Assembly (NCBI RefSeq): GCF_007874125.1
Contig: NZ_CP040128.1
Location: 1,488,001 to 1,552,000 of the forward strand
Length of the DNA stretch: 64,000 nt
Reading direction: 5' to 3'
Source: Noviherbaspirillum sp. UKPF54
GTDB lineage: Bacteria > Pseudomonadota > Gammaproteobacteria > Burkholderiales > Burkholderiaceae_D
Shown here: positions 35,397 through 43,359 of the stretch, piece by piece
How positions within the stretch are numbered: position 1 is the stretch's first letter
Layout of the letters: each line of letters opens with the position of its first letter
Notes under the pieces: model-generated
Databases searched by the model: none
Told to the model about the DNA's origin: nothing
Seen by the model: the letters and a program-made list of their open reading frames with translations, nothing else
Position numbers and translations under genes: made by a program

Positions 35397-35511
35397 TGCA
35401 ATCCCCCGTATTTCATGTTGAACCGGACTCTAAGCCCCGGTTCGGAAAAAGCCGAAGCCATGTTTCATTTCGAAACAAGTGATTTTAAGAAAGTAGGGCG
35501 CGCAGGATGTC

Positions 35512-38500
35512 TTACATGAAATCCCGGCTATGCGTAGCCAGCCGCCCCAGCAGCGTCGACAAGTCGACCAGCCGTTTCGCTACCAGGTGCCGCACATTGC
35601 TTTCGCATTGCCAGATGCCGTACACGCCCAGGAGGCGGGACGCGAGCAATTCCTTGCGATAGCGTTCGACCAGGGCCGGCCAGACGATCACGTTGACGAA
35701 CCCGGTCTCGTCCTCGATCGTGACGAACACGGTGCCGCTGGCGGTCTGCGGGCGCTGGCGCACGGTGACGATGCCGCAGGCACGCGCCAGCTGGCGGTCG
35801 GCGAAAGTGTTGAGGACTTCGGCCGGCAAAAAGCGCCTTTCTGCCAGCAGCGGACGCAACAACGCCAGCGGATGCCGCTCCAGCGTCAGGCCGAGCGAGC
35901 GATAGTCGGCGACGATGCCTTCACCCTCGCTCGGCGGGGCCAGCCGCAGCGCTTCCTCCCGCACCGGCGCCCGGCTCAGCAAGCCCTTGTCGGCGGCACT
36001 CGCGACTGCCTGCCACAAGGCCTGGCGCCGGTTTCCTGCCAGCGCCTGCAGTGCGTTCGCATCCGCCAGCGCCTGCAAGTCGTGGCGCGTCAGCTGCGCG
36101 CATAACGCAAAATCAGCGAGATCGGAAAATGGACGTCGCGCGCGCGCCTGCTCGATGCGCCGACCGGCATCAAGCGACAGCCCGCGCACCATGTTCAGGC
36201 CCAGCCGCACCGCCGGCTGGTCGCCGGCAGCCGGCTCCAGCGTCGCTTCCCAGCTGCTGACCGTGACATCGACCGGCCTTACCTCGACCTGGTGGCGCCT
36301 GGCATCCTGCACCAGTTGCGACGGCGAGTAGAAGCCCATCGGCTGGCTGTTCAGCAAGGCCGCGAGGAACACGGCCGGCTCGTGGCGCTTGATCCAGGAG
36401 CTGGCGTAGGCAAGCAGCGCAAAACTGGCCGCATGGCTCTCGGGAAAGCCATACTCGGCGAAGCCTTCGATCTGGCGCACGATGGCATCGATGAAGGCTT
36501 GCTCGTAACCCCGGTCCGCCATGCCTTGCTTGAGCCTTTCCTTGTGCCGTCCGAGATCGCCCTTGCGCCGCCATGCCGCCATCGAGCGGCGCAGCTGGTC
36601 CGCTTCGCTGCCGCTGAAACCCGCCGCCAGCATCGCGATCTGCATCACCTGTTCCTGGAAGATCGGGATGCCGCAGGTGCGCTCCAGCGCCGGCCTGATC
36701 TCTTCCCTCGGATAGGTGACCGGCTCCAGGCCCTGCCGGCGCTTCAGGTAGGGATGCACCATGCCGCCCTGAATTGGGCCGGGGCGCACGATCGCGACCT
36801 GGATCACCAGGTCGTAAAATTTGTTCGGCCGCAGGCGCGGCAGCATCGTCATCTGCGCCCGGCTTTCGATCTGGAACACGCCGATGGTGTCGGCCTTGCT
36901 GATCATTTCATAAGTGGCCGGGTCTTCGCGCGGGATGTCCTGCATCGAAAACGGCCGGCCGCGCCGCGCGGCTATCATGTCGAGCGCGCGGCGGATCATG
37001 GAAAGCATGCCGAGCGCGAGGATGTCGACTTTCAGCAGGCCCAGCGCGTCCAGGTCGTCCTTGTCCCATTGCACCACGCTGCGGTCCTTCATCGCGGCGT
37101 TTTCGATCGGCACCAGGCGCGACAGCTTGCCGCGCGCGATCACGAAGCCGCCCGGATGCTGCGACAGGTGGCGTGGAAAGCGCATCAGCTTTTCCGCGAT
37201 CTCCGCCCATTGCCGCGCCAGCGGGGTGTCCGGGTCCATGCCGCATTCGACAAAGCGCGCCGCCAACCCTGTCTTGTCGTCCCACCAGCGGTGCGACTGG
37301 GCGATGCGGTCGACGATGCCAAGGTCCACGCCGAGCGCCTTGCCCACGTCGCGCAACACGCTGCGCGGCTTGTAGCTGATGACGACGGCGGTCAGCGCGG
37401 CGCGCAGCCTGCCGTATTTGCGGTACACGTACTGGATCACTTCCTCGCGCCGCTGGTGCTCGAAATCGACGTCGATGTCGGGCGGCTCGTCGCGCTCGCG
37501 CGAGATGAAGCGCTCGAACAGGGTATGGCTGCGCGACGGATCAACCTCCGTGATGCCCAGGCAGTAGCAGACGGTGGAATTGGCGGCCGAGCCGCGTCCC
37601 TGGCACAGGATGCGCTCGCCGCGCGCAAAGCGCACGATGTCGTACACCGTCAGGAAGTAGGGCGCGTACTGCTTCTCATCGATCAGTGCCAGTTCGTTTT
37701 CCAGCTGCTGGCGCACCTGCGGCGGAATCCCGGCGGGATAGCGCCGGTTCGCGCCGGCATAGGCTTCCTTGCGCAGATGGCTGGACGGCGTTTCTCCCGG
37801 CGGCACCAGCTCGTCCGGGTATTCATAGCGCAATTCGTCCAGCGAAAACGTGCACAGCTTCGCGATGCGTACCGTTTCGCCCAGCGCCGCCGGCGGATAG
37901 ATGTTGGCCAGCCGCAGCCGCGAGCGCAGGTGCTGTTCCGCATTCGGCGCAAGCCCGTAACCGCATTCGGCAATCGGCGTGCGCAGGCGGATCGCGGTCA
38001 GCGTGTCCTGCAACGGCTTGCGCGAGCGCACATGCATGCAGACATCGCCGGTGGCGACGACCGGCAAGCCTTGTTCCTGGGCGGCTTGTTCGACCAGGGT
38101 GCGATGTCGCTCATCGCCGGCCCGGTGCAGCAGCGTGAGCGCGATCCAGGCGCGCTGCGGGAAGGTCTGCCTCATCCATTGCGCCTGCAGGGCGAGCGCA
38201 CCGGCGGCAATGCCGTGCTCCGGCGTGAGAATGAGCAGGCAATCGGGCATCCCGCGCAGGTGCGCATGCTCCCCCTGCGGCGCGGAAAAGTCCGTCGGTG
38301 TCAGGCGGTAAAACCCCTTGCCCACGTCAGCGCGCGTGCGCGCCAGCGTGATCATTTCGGCCAGGTTGCCGTAGCCGTTGCGGTTTTGCGCGAGCACGAC
38401 CAGCGAGAAGGCCGGGTTGCCATCCTCGTCCACCAGCCGGAACTGGCTGCCGATGATCAGGTGCAGCGCCAGCTGCCGGGTGACGACATGCGCTCGCACC

Positions 38501-38673
38501 ACGCCTGCCAGCGAACATTCATCCGCGATTGCCAGCGCCGTGTAGCCAAGGGCGGCGGCGCGCGCGGCCAGCTCTTCCGCATGCGAGGCGCCGCGCAGGA
38601 AGGTGAAGTTCGTCACGCACTGCAGTTCGGCGTAGGCCGGGAGGGCTTGGGGCGGAAGAGAAGAGGAGTGCAT
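35512..38673 (-). CDS. dnaE2: Error-prone DNA polymerase III alpha subunit DnaE2
   Basis: DnaE2 copies past damaged bases with ImuA and ImuB. I start at 38673 (MHSSSLPP), 17 bases from a LexA box; an in-frame upstream start would overlap the box. The 1053-residue protein has the PHP domain (LGYTALAIADECSLAGVVRAH), the polymerase active-site segment PDIDVDFEHQRREEVIQYVY, a helix-hairpin-helix region, and a C-terminal OB fold (VIVWPALVERYRKELLA). It has the compact length of DnaE2 (about 1000-1080) rather than DnaE1. In many genomes it follows imuB directly; here it stands alone, about 10 kb away. Confidence 0.94.
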   Translation of the reverse strand: MHSSSLPPQALPAYAELQCVTNFTFLRGASHAEELAARAAALGYTALAIADECSLAGVVRAHVVTRQLALHLIIGSQFRLVDEDGNPAFSLVVLAQNRNGYGNLAEMITLARTRADVGKGFYRLTPTDFSAPQGEHAHLRGMPDCLLILTPEHGIAAGALALQAQWMRQTFPQRAWIALTLLHRAGDERHRTLVEQAAQEQGLPVVATGDVCMHVRSRKPLQDTLTAIRLRTPIAECGYGLAPNAEQHLRSRLRLANIYPPAALGETVRIAKLCTFSLDELRYEYPDELVPPGETPSSHLRKEAYAGANRRYPAGIPPQVRQQLENELALIDEKQYAPYFLTVYDIVRFARGERILCQGRGSAANSTVCYCLGITEVDPSRSHTLFERFISRERDEPPDIDVDFEHQRREEVIQYVYRKYGRLRAALTAVVISYKPRSVLRDVGKALGVDLGIVDRIAQSHRWWDDKTGLAARFVECGMDPDTPLARQWAEIAEKLMRFPRHLSQHPGGFVIARGKLSRLVPIENAAMKDRSVVQWDKDDLDALGLLKVDILALGMLSMIRRALDMIAARRGRPFSMQDIPREDPATYEMISKADTIGVFQIESRAQMTMLPRLRPNKFYDLVIQVAIVRPGPIQGGMVHPYLKRRQGLEPVTYPREEIRPALERTCGIPIFQEQVMQIAMLAAGFSGSEADQLRRSMAAWRRKGDLGRHKERLKQGMADRGYEQAFIDAIVRQIEGFAEYGFPESHAASFALLAYASSWIKRHEPAVFLAALLNSQPMGFYSPSQLVQDARRHQVEVRPVDVTVSSWEATLEPAAGDQPAVRLGLNMVRGLSLDAGRRIEQARARRPFSDLADFALCAQLTRHDLQALADANALQALAGNRRQALWQAVASAADKGLLSRAPVREEALRLAPPSEGEGIVADYRSLGLTLERHPLALLRPLLAERRFLPAEVLNTFADRQLARACGIVTVRQRPQTASGTVFVTIEDETGFVNVIVWPALVERYRKELLASRLLGVYGIWQCESNVRHLVAKRLVDLSTLLGRLATHSRDFM

Positions 38674-38690
38674 GTTTTTGTTATGAAATA

Positions 38691-38706
38691 CTGTATATAA
38701 AAACAG
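38691..38706 (-). promoter_or_regulatory. LexA box of dnaE2
   Basis: CTGT-N8-ACAG with an AT-rich middle is the enterobacterial-type SOS box. It lies 17 bases upstream of the dnaE2 start, and on that strand TATACT overlaps its upstream edge as a possible -10 element. LexA would block transcription until DNA damage. The rest of 38707-38994 is AT-rich with no gene. Confidence 0.85.
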
Positions 38707-38994
38707 TATAGCGACAGGCATGCATTTTTGTAACGGCGTTGTTAATCGATGGGAATAAGTTGTCTTATAGTTAATTTCGCTATCACAGTTTTTTAAAGCA
38801 TTGTTGCCGTGCGACCAAGATTGGCTTGCGATGTCAATTTGTTGGCTTGGCAGGGCGGAAGGAGACGAAGAGGATGCGATTTGGTTGTGGTGAAATCATT
38901 CGGACTTGTTCGTGTGCAGTGGAAAGCTTTCGTTCAAGTTCAGCGCTGTTAAAAAATAATAAAACCATCGCCGATTCACACAGGAGACAACACC

Positions 38995-39081
38995 ATGCAA
39001 CTCGCCCGCATCCTCGCGCCGTCATTGCCGCGCCTCATTCGCCCAGCGCCATCTTTCTTTCGCAATCGCCAAACGGAATAG
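38995..39081 (+). CDS. Possible 28-residue small protein upstream of the lipase
   Basis: An ATG preceded by CAGGAGAC at good spacing opens a 28-residue frame rich in Arg, Pro and Leu (MQLARILAPSLPRLIRPA, ending FFRNRQTE). It ends 94 bases before the lipase start. It could be a leader peptide, a decayed N-terminal remnant or chance; the strong ribosome site is the only positive evidence. The remaining gap to 39175 shows a second ribosome site (AAGGAGAGC) serving the lipase. Confidence 0.35.
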   Translation: MQLARILAPSLPRLIRPAPSFFRNRQTE

Positions 39082-39175
39082 CGAAAGCATCCTGTTTGCA
39101 AACGGATTTCGACAAAGGCTCGGTCAACAGAGCCGGCTGCACAAGGCAGCATTTATCCCATTCAAGGAGAGCAAG

Positions 39176-40534
39176 ATGGCGTCTGTATTCAAGCGCGCGG
39201 CCGGGTTACTTGCGCGAGTAACCGTTGCAGCGGTTGCCTTATCCGCATTCATGGCGGGGCCCGCGGCGTTCGCGGCCAATAATGATCCTGTCGTGCTGGT
39301 GCACGGCTTCCTCGGCTTCGGCCCCGACGAGTTGCAGGGCACCGGCTTCAAGTACTGGGGCGGCTTCAACGACGTCGAAGCGCACATGAAGACCTACAAC
39401 GGCAGCCACCAGGTATATACCGCCGCGGTCGGGCCGGTCAGCTCGAACTGGGACCGCGCCGTCGAGCTGTACTACCAGATCAAGGGCGGCTGCACCGACT
39501 ACGGCGCCCAGCGCACCGCCCAATTCGCCGCCTACGGCAAGATCCAGAAACCGGCCGGCAAATGCTGGGCCGCCGATCCCGACAACAACCCCAACCATTA
39601 CCCGGTCGCGCTGTACCCGCAGTGGGACGCGGCCCACCCGATCCACCTGGTGTCGCACAGCCAGGGCGGGCAAACCGTGCGCACCCTGATCCAGCTGCTG
39701 GAAAACGGCTCGCCCAACGGCGACGAGGGCGGTGGCGCGCTCTACACCGGCGGCAAGATCGGCTGGGTCAAGAGCGCCACCACCATCTCCACTCCGCACA
39801 ACGGCACCACCCTGCGCGACGTGATTATCGATTATGTGCCCAAGGTATCGGAACTGGCCGGCAAGATCGTCGAGGTGGCCGGCCTCGGCGGCAGCAGCAA
39901 CCCGATCTACAAGTTCCGTCTGGAACAGTATGGCCTGGCGCAACAGCCGACCGAAACCTTCTGGCAATTCCTCGACCGTATCAAGGGCGCGCCGTTCTGG
40001 TCCTTGTCCAACCGCGATTCGGCGCAGTGGGAACTGGGCCCGGACGGCGCGAAGGCGTTGAACAGCTGGGTCAAGACCTCGCCCAACGTGTACTACTACT
40101 CGATCGGCGGCAAGGCGACCGAACAGGGCAGCTTCTGCTGCAATTCGACCGACCGCCTCATCGCGCCGTTCCAGAGCTCCAGCTACCAGTATGCGCGCGA
40201 CGACATGATCTTCTTCATGAAGAACACCGCCGGCGAATGGGTGGTGCCCTCGCTTTTTGTGCCTGGCATGGGATCGTATACGCAGACCGATCCGAGCCGC
40301 GTGCTGATCGACAGCAGCTGGTTTGCGAATGATGGCGTGGTCAACACGGTCAGCATGAAGTCGCCGTCCGGGCAACCGGTGCGCAATTACGACGGCACCT
40401 CGGTGCGCGGCACCTGGAACTACCTCGGCTACTACAATCAGTACGACCACTTCGACGTGATCGGCTGGCTGCTCCCAAGCTCCTCGGTCTATCCGATTTA
40501 CGACAACTTGACGAAAATCCTGTACGGCTTGTGA
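39176..40534 (+). CDS. Secreted family I lipase (I.5-like)
   Basis: A triacylglycerol lipase of 452 residues with a signal peptide cleaved near AAFA|ANND. The oxyanion-hole segment VVLVHGFLGFG comes early. The catalytic triad is Ser162 in the pentapeptide SHSQG, Asp386 in FANDGVV and His425 in YDHFDV. Cys106 and Cys130 may form a disulfide. The large GGALYTGGKIGWVKSATTIS region and the zinc-binding-type insert resemble Geobacillus and Ralstonia I.5 lipases. A short chaperone-like gene follows, which is more typical of families I.1 and I.2. Confidence 0.9.
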   Translation: MASVFKRAAGLLARVTVAAVALSAFMAGPAAFAANNDPVVLVHGFLGFGPDELQGTGFKYWGGFNDVEAHMKTYNGSHQVYTAAVGPVSSNWDRAVELYYQIKGGCTDYGAQRTAQFAAYGKIQKPAGKCWAADPDNNPNHYPVALYPQWDAAHPIHLVSHSQGGQTVRTLIQLLENGSPNGDEGGGALYTGGKIGWVKSATTISTPHNGTTLRDVIIDYVPKVSELAGKIVEVAGLGGSSNPIYKFRLEQYGLAQQPTETFWQFLDRIKGAPFWSLSNRDSAQWELGPDGAKALNSWVKTSPNVYYYSIGGKATEQGSFCCNSTDRLIAPFQSSSYQYARDDMIFFMKNTAGEWVVPSLFVPGMGSYTQTDPSRVLIDSSWFANDGVVNTVSMKSPSGQPVRNYDGTSVRGTWNYLGYYNQYDHFDVIGWLLPSSSVYPIYDNLTKILYGL

Positions 40535-40555
40535 CCGTGCGGGCATGCTCGAAAG

Positions 40556-41146
40556 ATGGCGATGGAAATGAAAAAGATACTTGCATGGACAGGGGCGGCG
40601 GTGCTGACCACCTCCTTTTTCGTGTTTGTGATGTGGCCGGGCGAAAAGGCGGTGCAGCGCACCGCCGCCGAACCTGATCTTTTCAGCTTCATCAAGCCGA
40701 TGGGCGACGAGCCGCCGGCGGACGCCAGCGCGCAGCCGGCGCCGGCATCCGGCACGACAGCGGCCGAGCAGGCGATTTCCTATGCCGCCGAGCAGCCTGC
40801 ATTGCGCGACGTGCCGGACGCGACCATGAAAATCGCGGCAGCGCAGGAAAACGTGCAAAGGATGCGCCGCCGGGGGGCGAGCGAGGACGAGGTATACCGC
40901 ATGCGTGCCGCGGAATTGTCGGCGCAAGCGGCGGCGCACCTGGGCAAAATGGAGCGGGATGAAAATGCATGGAATGCCCGCGTCGGCGCTTATCTGGCCG
41001 AGCGGGACAAACTGCTCGGCGGTAATAGCGGCATGTACCCTGAAGAAGCATTGCAGCAGTTGCGCAATGCGCGTTTTACCGCCGATGAACAGAAGCTGCT
41101 GACCACCTATGAAAGCGCAGGCTTTCCCCGGCTGACGCTGGAATGA
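40556..41146 (+). CDS. Short lipase-chaperone (Lif)-like membrane protein
   Basis: The 196-residue product has a single N-terminal helix (about 10-27), a low-complexity Ala/Pro-rich linker and a helical domain from about 85. The repeating pattern VQRMRRRGASEDEVYRMRAA and LGKMERDENAWNARVGAYLAE resembles the helical arms of lipase-specific foldases, but it is much shorter than LifO/LipB (usually about 300-340). It starts 21 bases after the lipase gene, so it is likely its partner. It may represent a minimal foldase. Confidence 0.6.
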   Translation: MAMEMKKILAWTGAAVLTTSFFVFVMWPGEKAVQRTAAEPDLFSFIKPMGDEPPADASAQPAPASGTTAAEQAISYAAEQPALRDVPDATMKIAAAQENVQRMRRRGASEDEVYRMRAAELSAQAAAHLGKMERDENAWNARVGAYLAERDKLLGGNSGMYPEEALQQLRNARFTADEQKLLTTYESAGFPRLTLE

Positions 41147-41185
41147 GCCGCGCCGGGAGGCTGCCACCCGGACTATGATGAATGC

Positions 41186-42391
41186 GTGAACCGCGACGCA
41201 GACACCCCCGTCATCCTGTTCGGCGCCTTTGACCGCCACAATTTCGGCGATCTCCTGTTTCCGCATGTCGCCGCAGCCTTGCTCGGTCGGAAAAAACTCG
41301 TCTTCGCCGGATTGGCGCGGCGCGACTTGCGCCGTTTCGGCGGACATCGGGTGCAGGCGCTGGCGCAGCTAGCCGCGCAATGGAAAAACCGGCCGCTTCA
41401 CATCCTCCACGCCGGCGGCGAACTCCTGACTTGCGATGCCTGGCAGGCCGCGGTGATGCTGTTGCCGCCGGGCCGGGCGCACGAAACCGTCATGCGCTTC
41501 GAGACGCATCCGCAGGATGGGCGGCAATGGGCGCGCCGCCTGCTGGGTCTTCCCGACTTGGCGCCTTATGTCGTAACGCGCGACCTGTTTCCAAGCGCAG
41601 GCAAGGTGATCTTCAATGCCGTCGGCGGCATGGACCTCGATGCGCGCGATCCAGACTTGCGCGGCGAGGTGCTGGCCAAGCTCGGCTTGGCCGACCGCAT
41701 CGGCGTACGCGACGGCAGGACGCTGGCAATGCTGGACGCGGCGGGGATTGCGGCGTGCCTGATGCCCGATCCCGCGGTGATGGTGGCCGAGCTGTTCGGC
41801 GACGCGATAGGCACACGCTTGCGGCAAGGGGCGGTTGCGCAGGTATCGGCAGCTTTCCCGCAAGGGTACCTTGCCGTGCAGTTCAGCAGCGACTTCGGCG
41901 ACGACAGGACGCTGGCCGCTATCGCCGCCCAGCTCGACCGCATTGCCCTTGCGCGCGGCCAAGGCATCGTGTTCTTCCGCGCCGGCGCGGCGCCGTGGCA
42001 CGATGACCTCGACGCATACCGGCGCATCGCGGCCCACCTGAGCGCACAATGGCGCATATTCGACTCACTTCATCTCTGGGATATCTGTGCGCTGATCGCC
42101 GGCAGCCGGGCTTACGTTGGAAGCAGCCTGCACGGCAGGATCGTCGCGCTGGCGCACGCGGTCCCGCGCCTCAACCTGCGCTATCCGGCCCAGGCCGGAC
42201 AGCTTTCCAAGCCGGAGGCGTTCGCCGCCGCCTGGGACGCGGCGCTGCCGGGCGCGGTGGAGGTGCACGAGATCGCGCGTGCCATCGAGCAGGCGCTGGC
42301 GGCGAATCCGGAACAATTGCGGGCTACCGCGAGAAACCTGGCGGCGCGCTACCGCATGGACTTCGCGGCGTTATGCGACGGACTGCAGTGA
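41186..42391 (+). CDS. Polysaccharide pyruvyl transferase-like protein
   Basis: The only in-frame start is a GTG at 41186 without a good ribosome site, giving 401 residues. The opening VILFGAFDRHNFGDLLFPH matches the family's GxxxxxNxGDxLxxP nucleotide-binding pattern. A second half near 220-330 includes LWDICALIAGSRAYVGSSLHGRIVALAH, the SxxHG signature. Family members add pyruvate ketals to surface sugars. No other polysaccharide gene lies nearby, so the acceptor is unknown. Confidence 0.77.
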   Translation: MNRDADTPVILFGAFDRHNFGDLLFPHVAAALLGRKKLVFAGLARRDLRRFGGHRVQALAQLAAQWKNRPLHILHAGGELLTCDAWQAAVMLLPPGRAHETVMRFETHPQDGRQWARRLLGLPDLAPYVVTRDLFPSAGKVIFNAVGGMDLDARDPDLRGEVLAKLGLADRIGVRDGRTLAMLDAAGIAACLMPDPAVMVAELFGDAIGTRLRQGAVAQVSAAFPQGYLAVQFSSDFGDDRTLAAIAAQLDRIALARGQGIVFFRAGAAPWHDDLDAYRRIAAHLSAQWRIFDSLHLWDICALIAGSRAYVGSSLHGRIVALAHAVPRLNLRYPAQAGQLSKPEAFAAAWDAALPGAVEVHEIARAIEQALAANPEQLRATARNLAARYRMDFAALCDGLQ

Positions 42392-42404
42392 GTGCAATGC
42401 GGCT

Positions 42405-42683
42405 TCAGCCGCCAGCCGGCCATTCGCTGAAGGGGAAGGGCACGTCTTCGGAGGCAAAGGTCAGGAAGTTCACCACTTGCCGCATATAGAGTCCCAGGCT
42501 GCGGCCGAAGGATTGCAGGCGCGCGTTGGGCGCGCCGTTCACCAATGCCAGCACCAGCTGGATGACCGCCACGCAAAACAGCACCGTGCCGGACAACTGG
42601 TATGCAAAAGCCATCAGCACCATGAACAGGGCGCGCACCAGCAGGCTGCGTTCGCCGGTCGTGATAACGGGAGGATGATTCAT
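42405..42683 (-). CDS. DUF4389 family two-helix membrane protein
   Basis: I start at the ATG at 42683 behind AAGGAG, giving 92 residues. Two helices at about 15-50 precede the conserved tail FGRSLGLYMRQVVNFLTFAS and FPFSEWP, typical of DUF4389. The function of this family is unknown. It lies 15 bases after the quinone-reductase-like gene on the same strand and is probably co-transcribed with it. Confidence 0.78.
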   Translation of the reverse strand: MNHPPVITTGERSLLVRALFMVLMAFAYQLSGTVLFCVAVIQLVLALVNGAPNARLQSFGRSLGLYMRQVVNFLTFASEDVPFPFSEWPAGG

Positions 42684-42698
42684 GATGACTCCTTTCAA

Positions 42699-43289
42699 CT
42701 AATCGCCGTCGCGCCCGAGCTTTTCCAGCTTGATGAGATGCTTTTTCACCGTCTCCGGTTTCATCTCGCCGGCCATGCCGATCAGGGTTTCGTTGATCGG
42801 CGCAATGCCCACGAAGCCGAGGATATTACGCTCGAGCGACTTGATGCTATGCGCGCGGAAATACCAGCGATAGATGGCGGCAGGCATGCCCATGGTGACG
42901 ACCACGCGCGCGGAGCGGCCCTTCAGCGCCTTGTTGTTGAGCGGATTATTCCTGCCTTCGCGCGCGAACGCGAAGCCGGGGCGCGCCACCTGTTCCAGGA
43001 AACCCTTGAGCAGCGCGGGCATGTCGCCCAGCCAGAGCGGGAAAAACAGCACCAGGTGCTCGGCCCATTGAATGGACGCCTGCGCATCAGCCAAGCCCGG
43101 CGGCAGCGTACCGTCTTCCCATTCATGCTGGCTGCGCAGCAGCGGAAAATCGAGCGAGGCCACATCGATGCGCCGCAGCTCGTGACCGGCGGCAGCGGCG
43201 CCGGCCGCATAACTGTCTTCCAGCGCATGGCACAGGTGCCTCTGGCTATTGTCCGGATGACCTTGAATCAAGAGAATGCGTTTGCCCAT
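42699..43289 (-). CDS. Flavodoxin-fold NAD(P)H:quinone oxidoreductase
   Basis: The 196-residue protein is of the MdaB/KefF/NQO1-type Flavodoxin_2 family. It opens KRILLIQGHPDNSQRHLCHAL, the flavin phosphate loop, and has LVLFFPLWLGDMPALLKGFLEQV, a hallmark of the family. It would reduce quinones or quinone-like toxins with NAD(P)H using FMN or FAD. A GGAGG site precedes the ATG. It is followed directly by the DUF4389 gene. Confidence 0.87.
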   Translation of the reverse strand: MGKRILLIQGHPDNSQRHLCHALEDSYAAGAAAAGHELRRIDVASLDFPLLRSQHEWEDGTLPPGLADAQASIQWAEHLVLFFPLWLGDMPALLKGFLEQVARPGFAFAREGRNNPLNNKALKGRSARVVVTMGMPAAIYRWYFRAHSIKSLERNILGFVGIAPINETLIGMAGEMKPETVKKHLIKLEKLGRDGD

Positions 43290-43359
43290 GATTGCCTCCC
43301 TGACGATGGTTCAGGCTGACATGGTGCCGCCTCGATTTCCTTGATCCATCACAATCCGT

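Noticed and set aside
33144..38700. Long + strand open frames of 743 and 802 codons opposite the penicillin-binding protein and dnaE2
   Set aside because: Both mirror well-supported genes codon for codon, have no ribosome site and encode compositionally biased sequence.
38995..39081. The 28-residue frame as a functional secreted peptide
   Set aside because: It lacks a hydrophobic signal core. Only its ribosome site is notable, so it is kept as a low-confidence feature rather than assigned a function.
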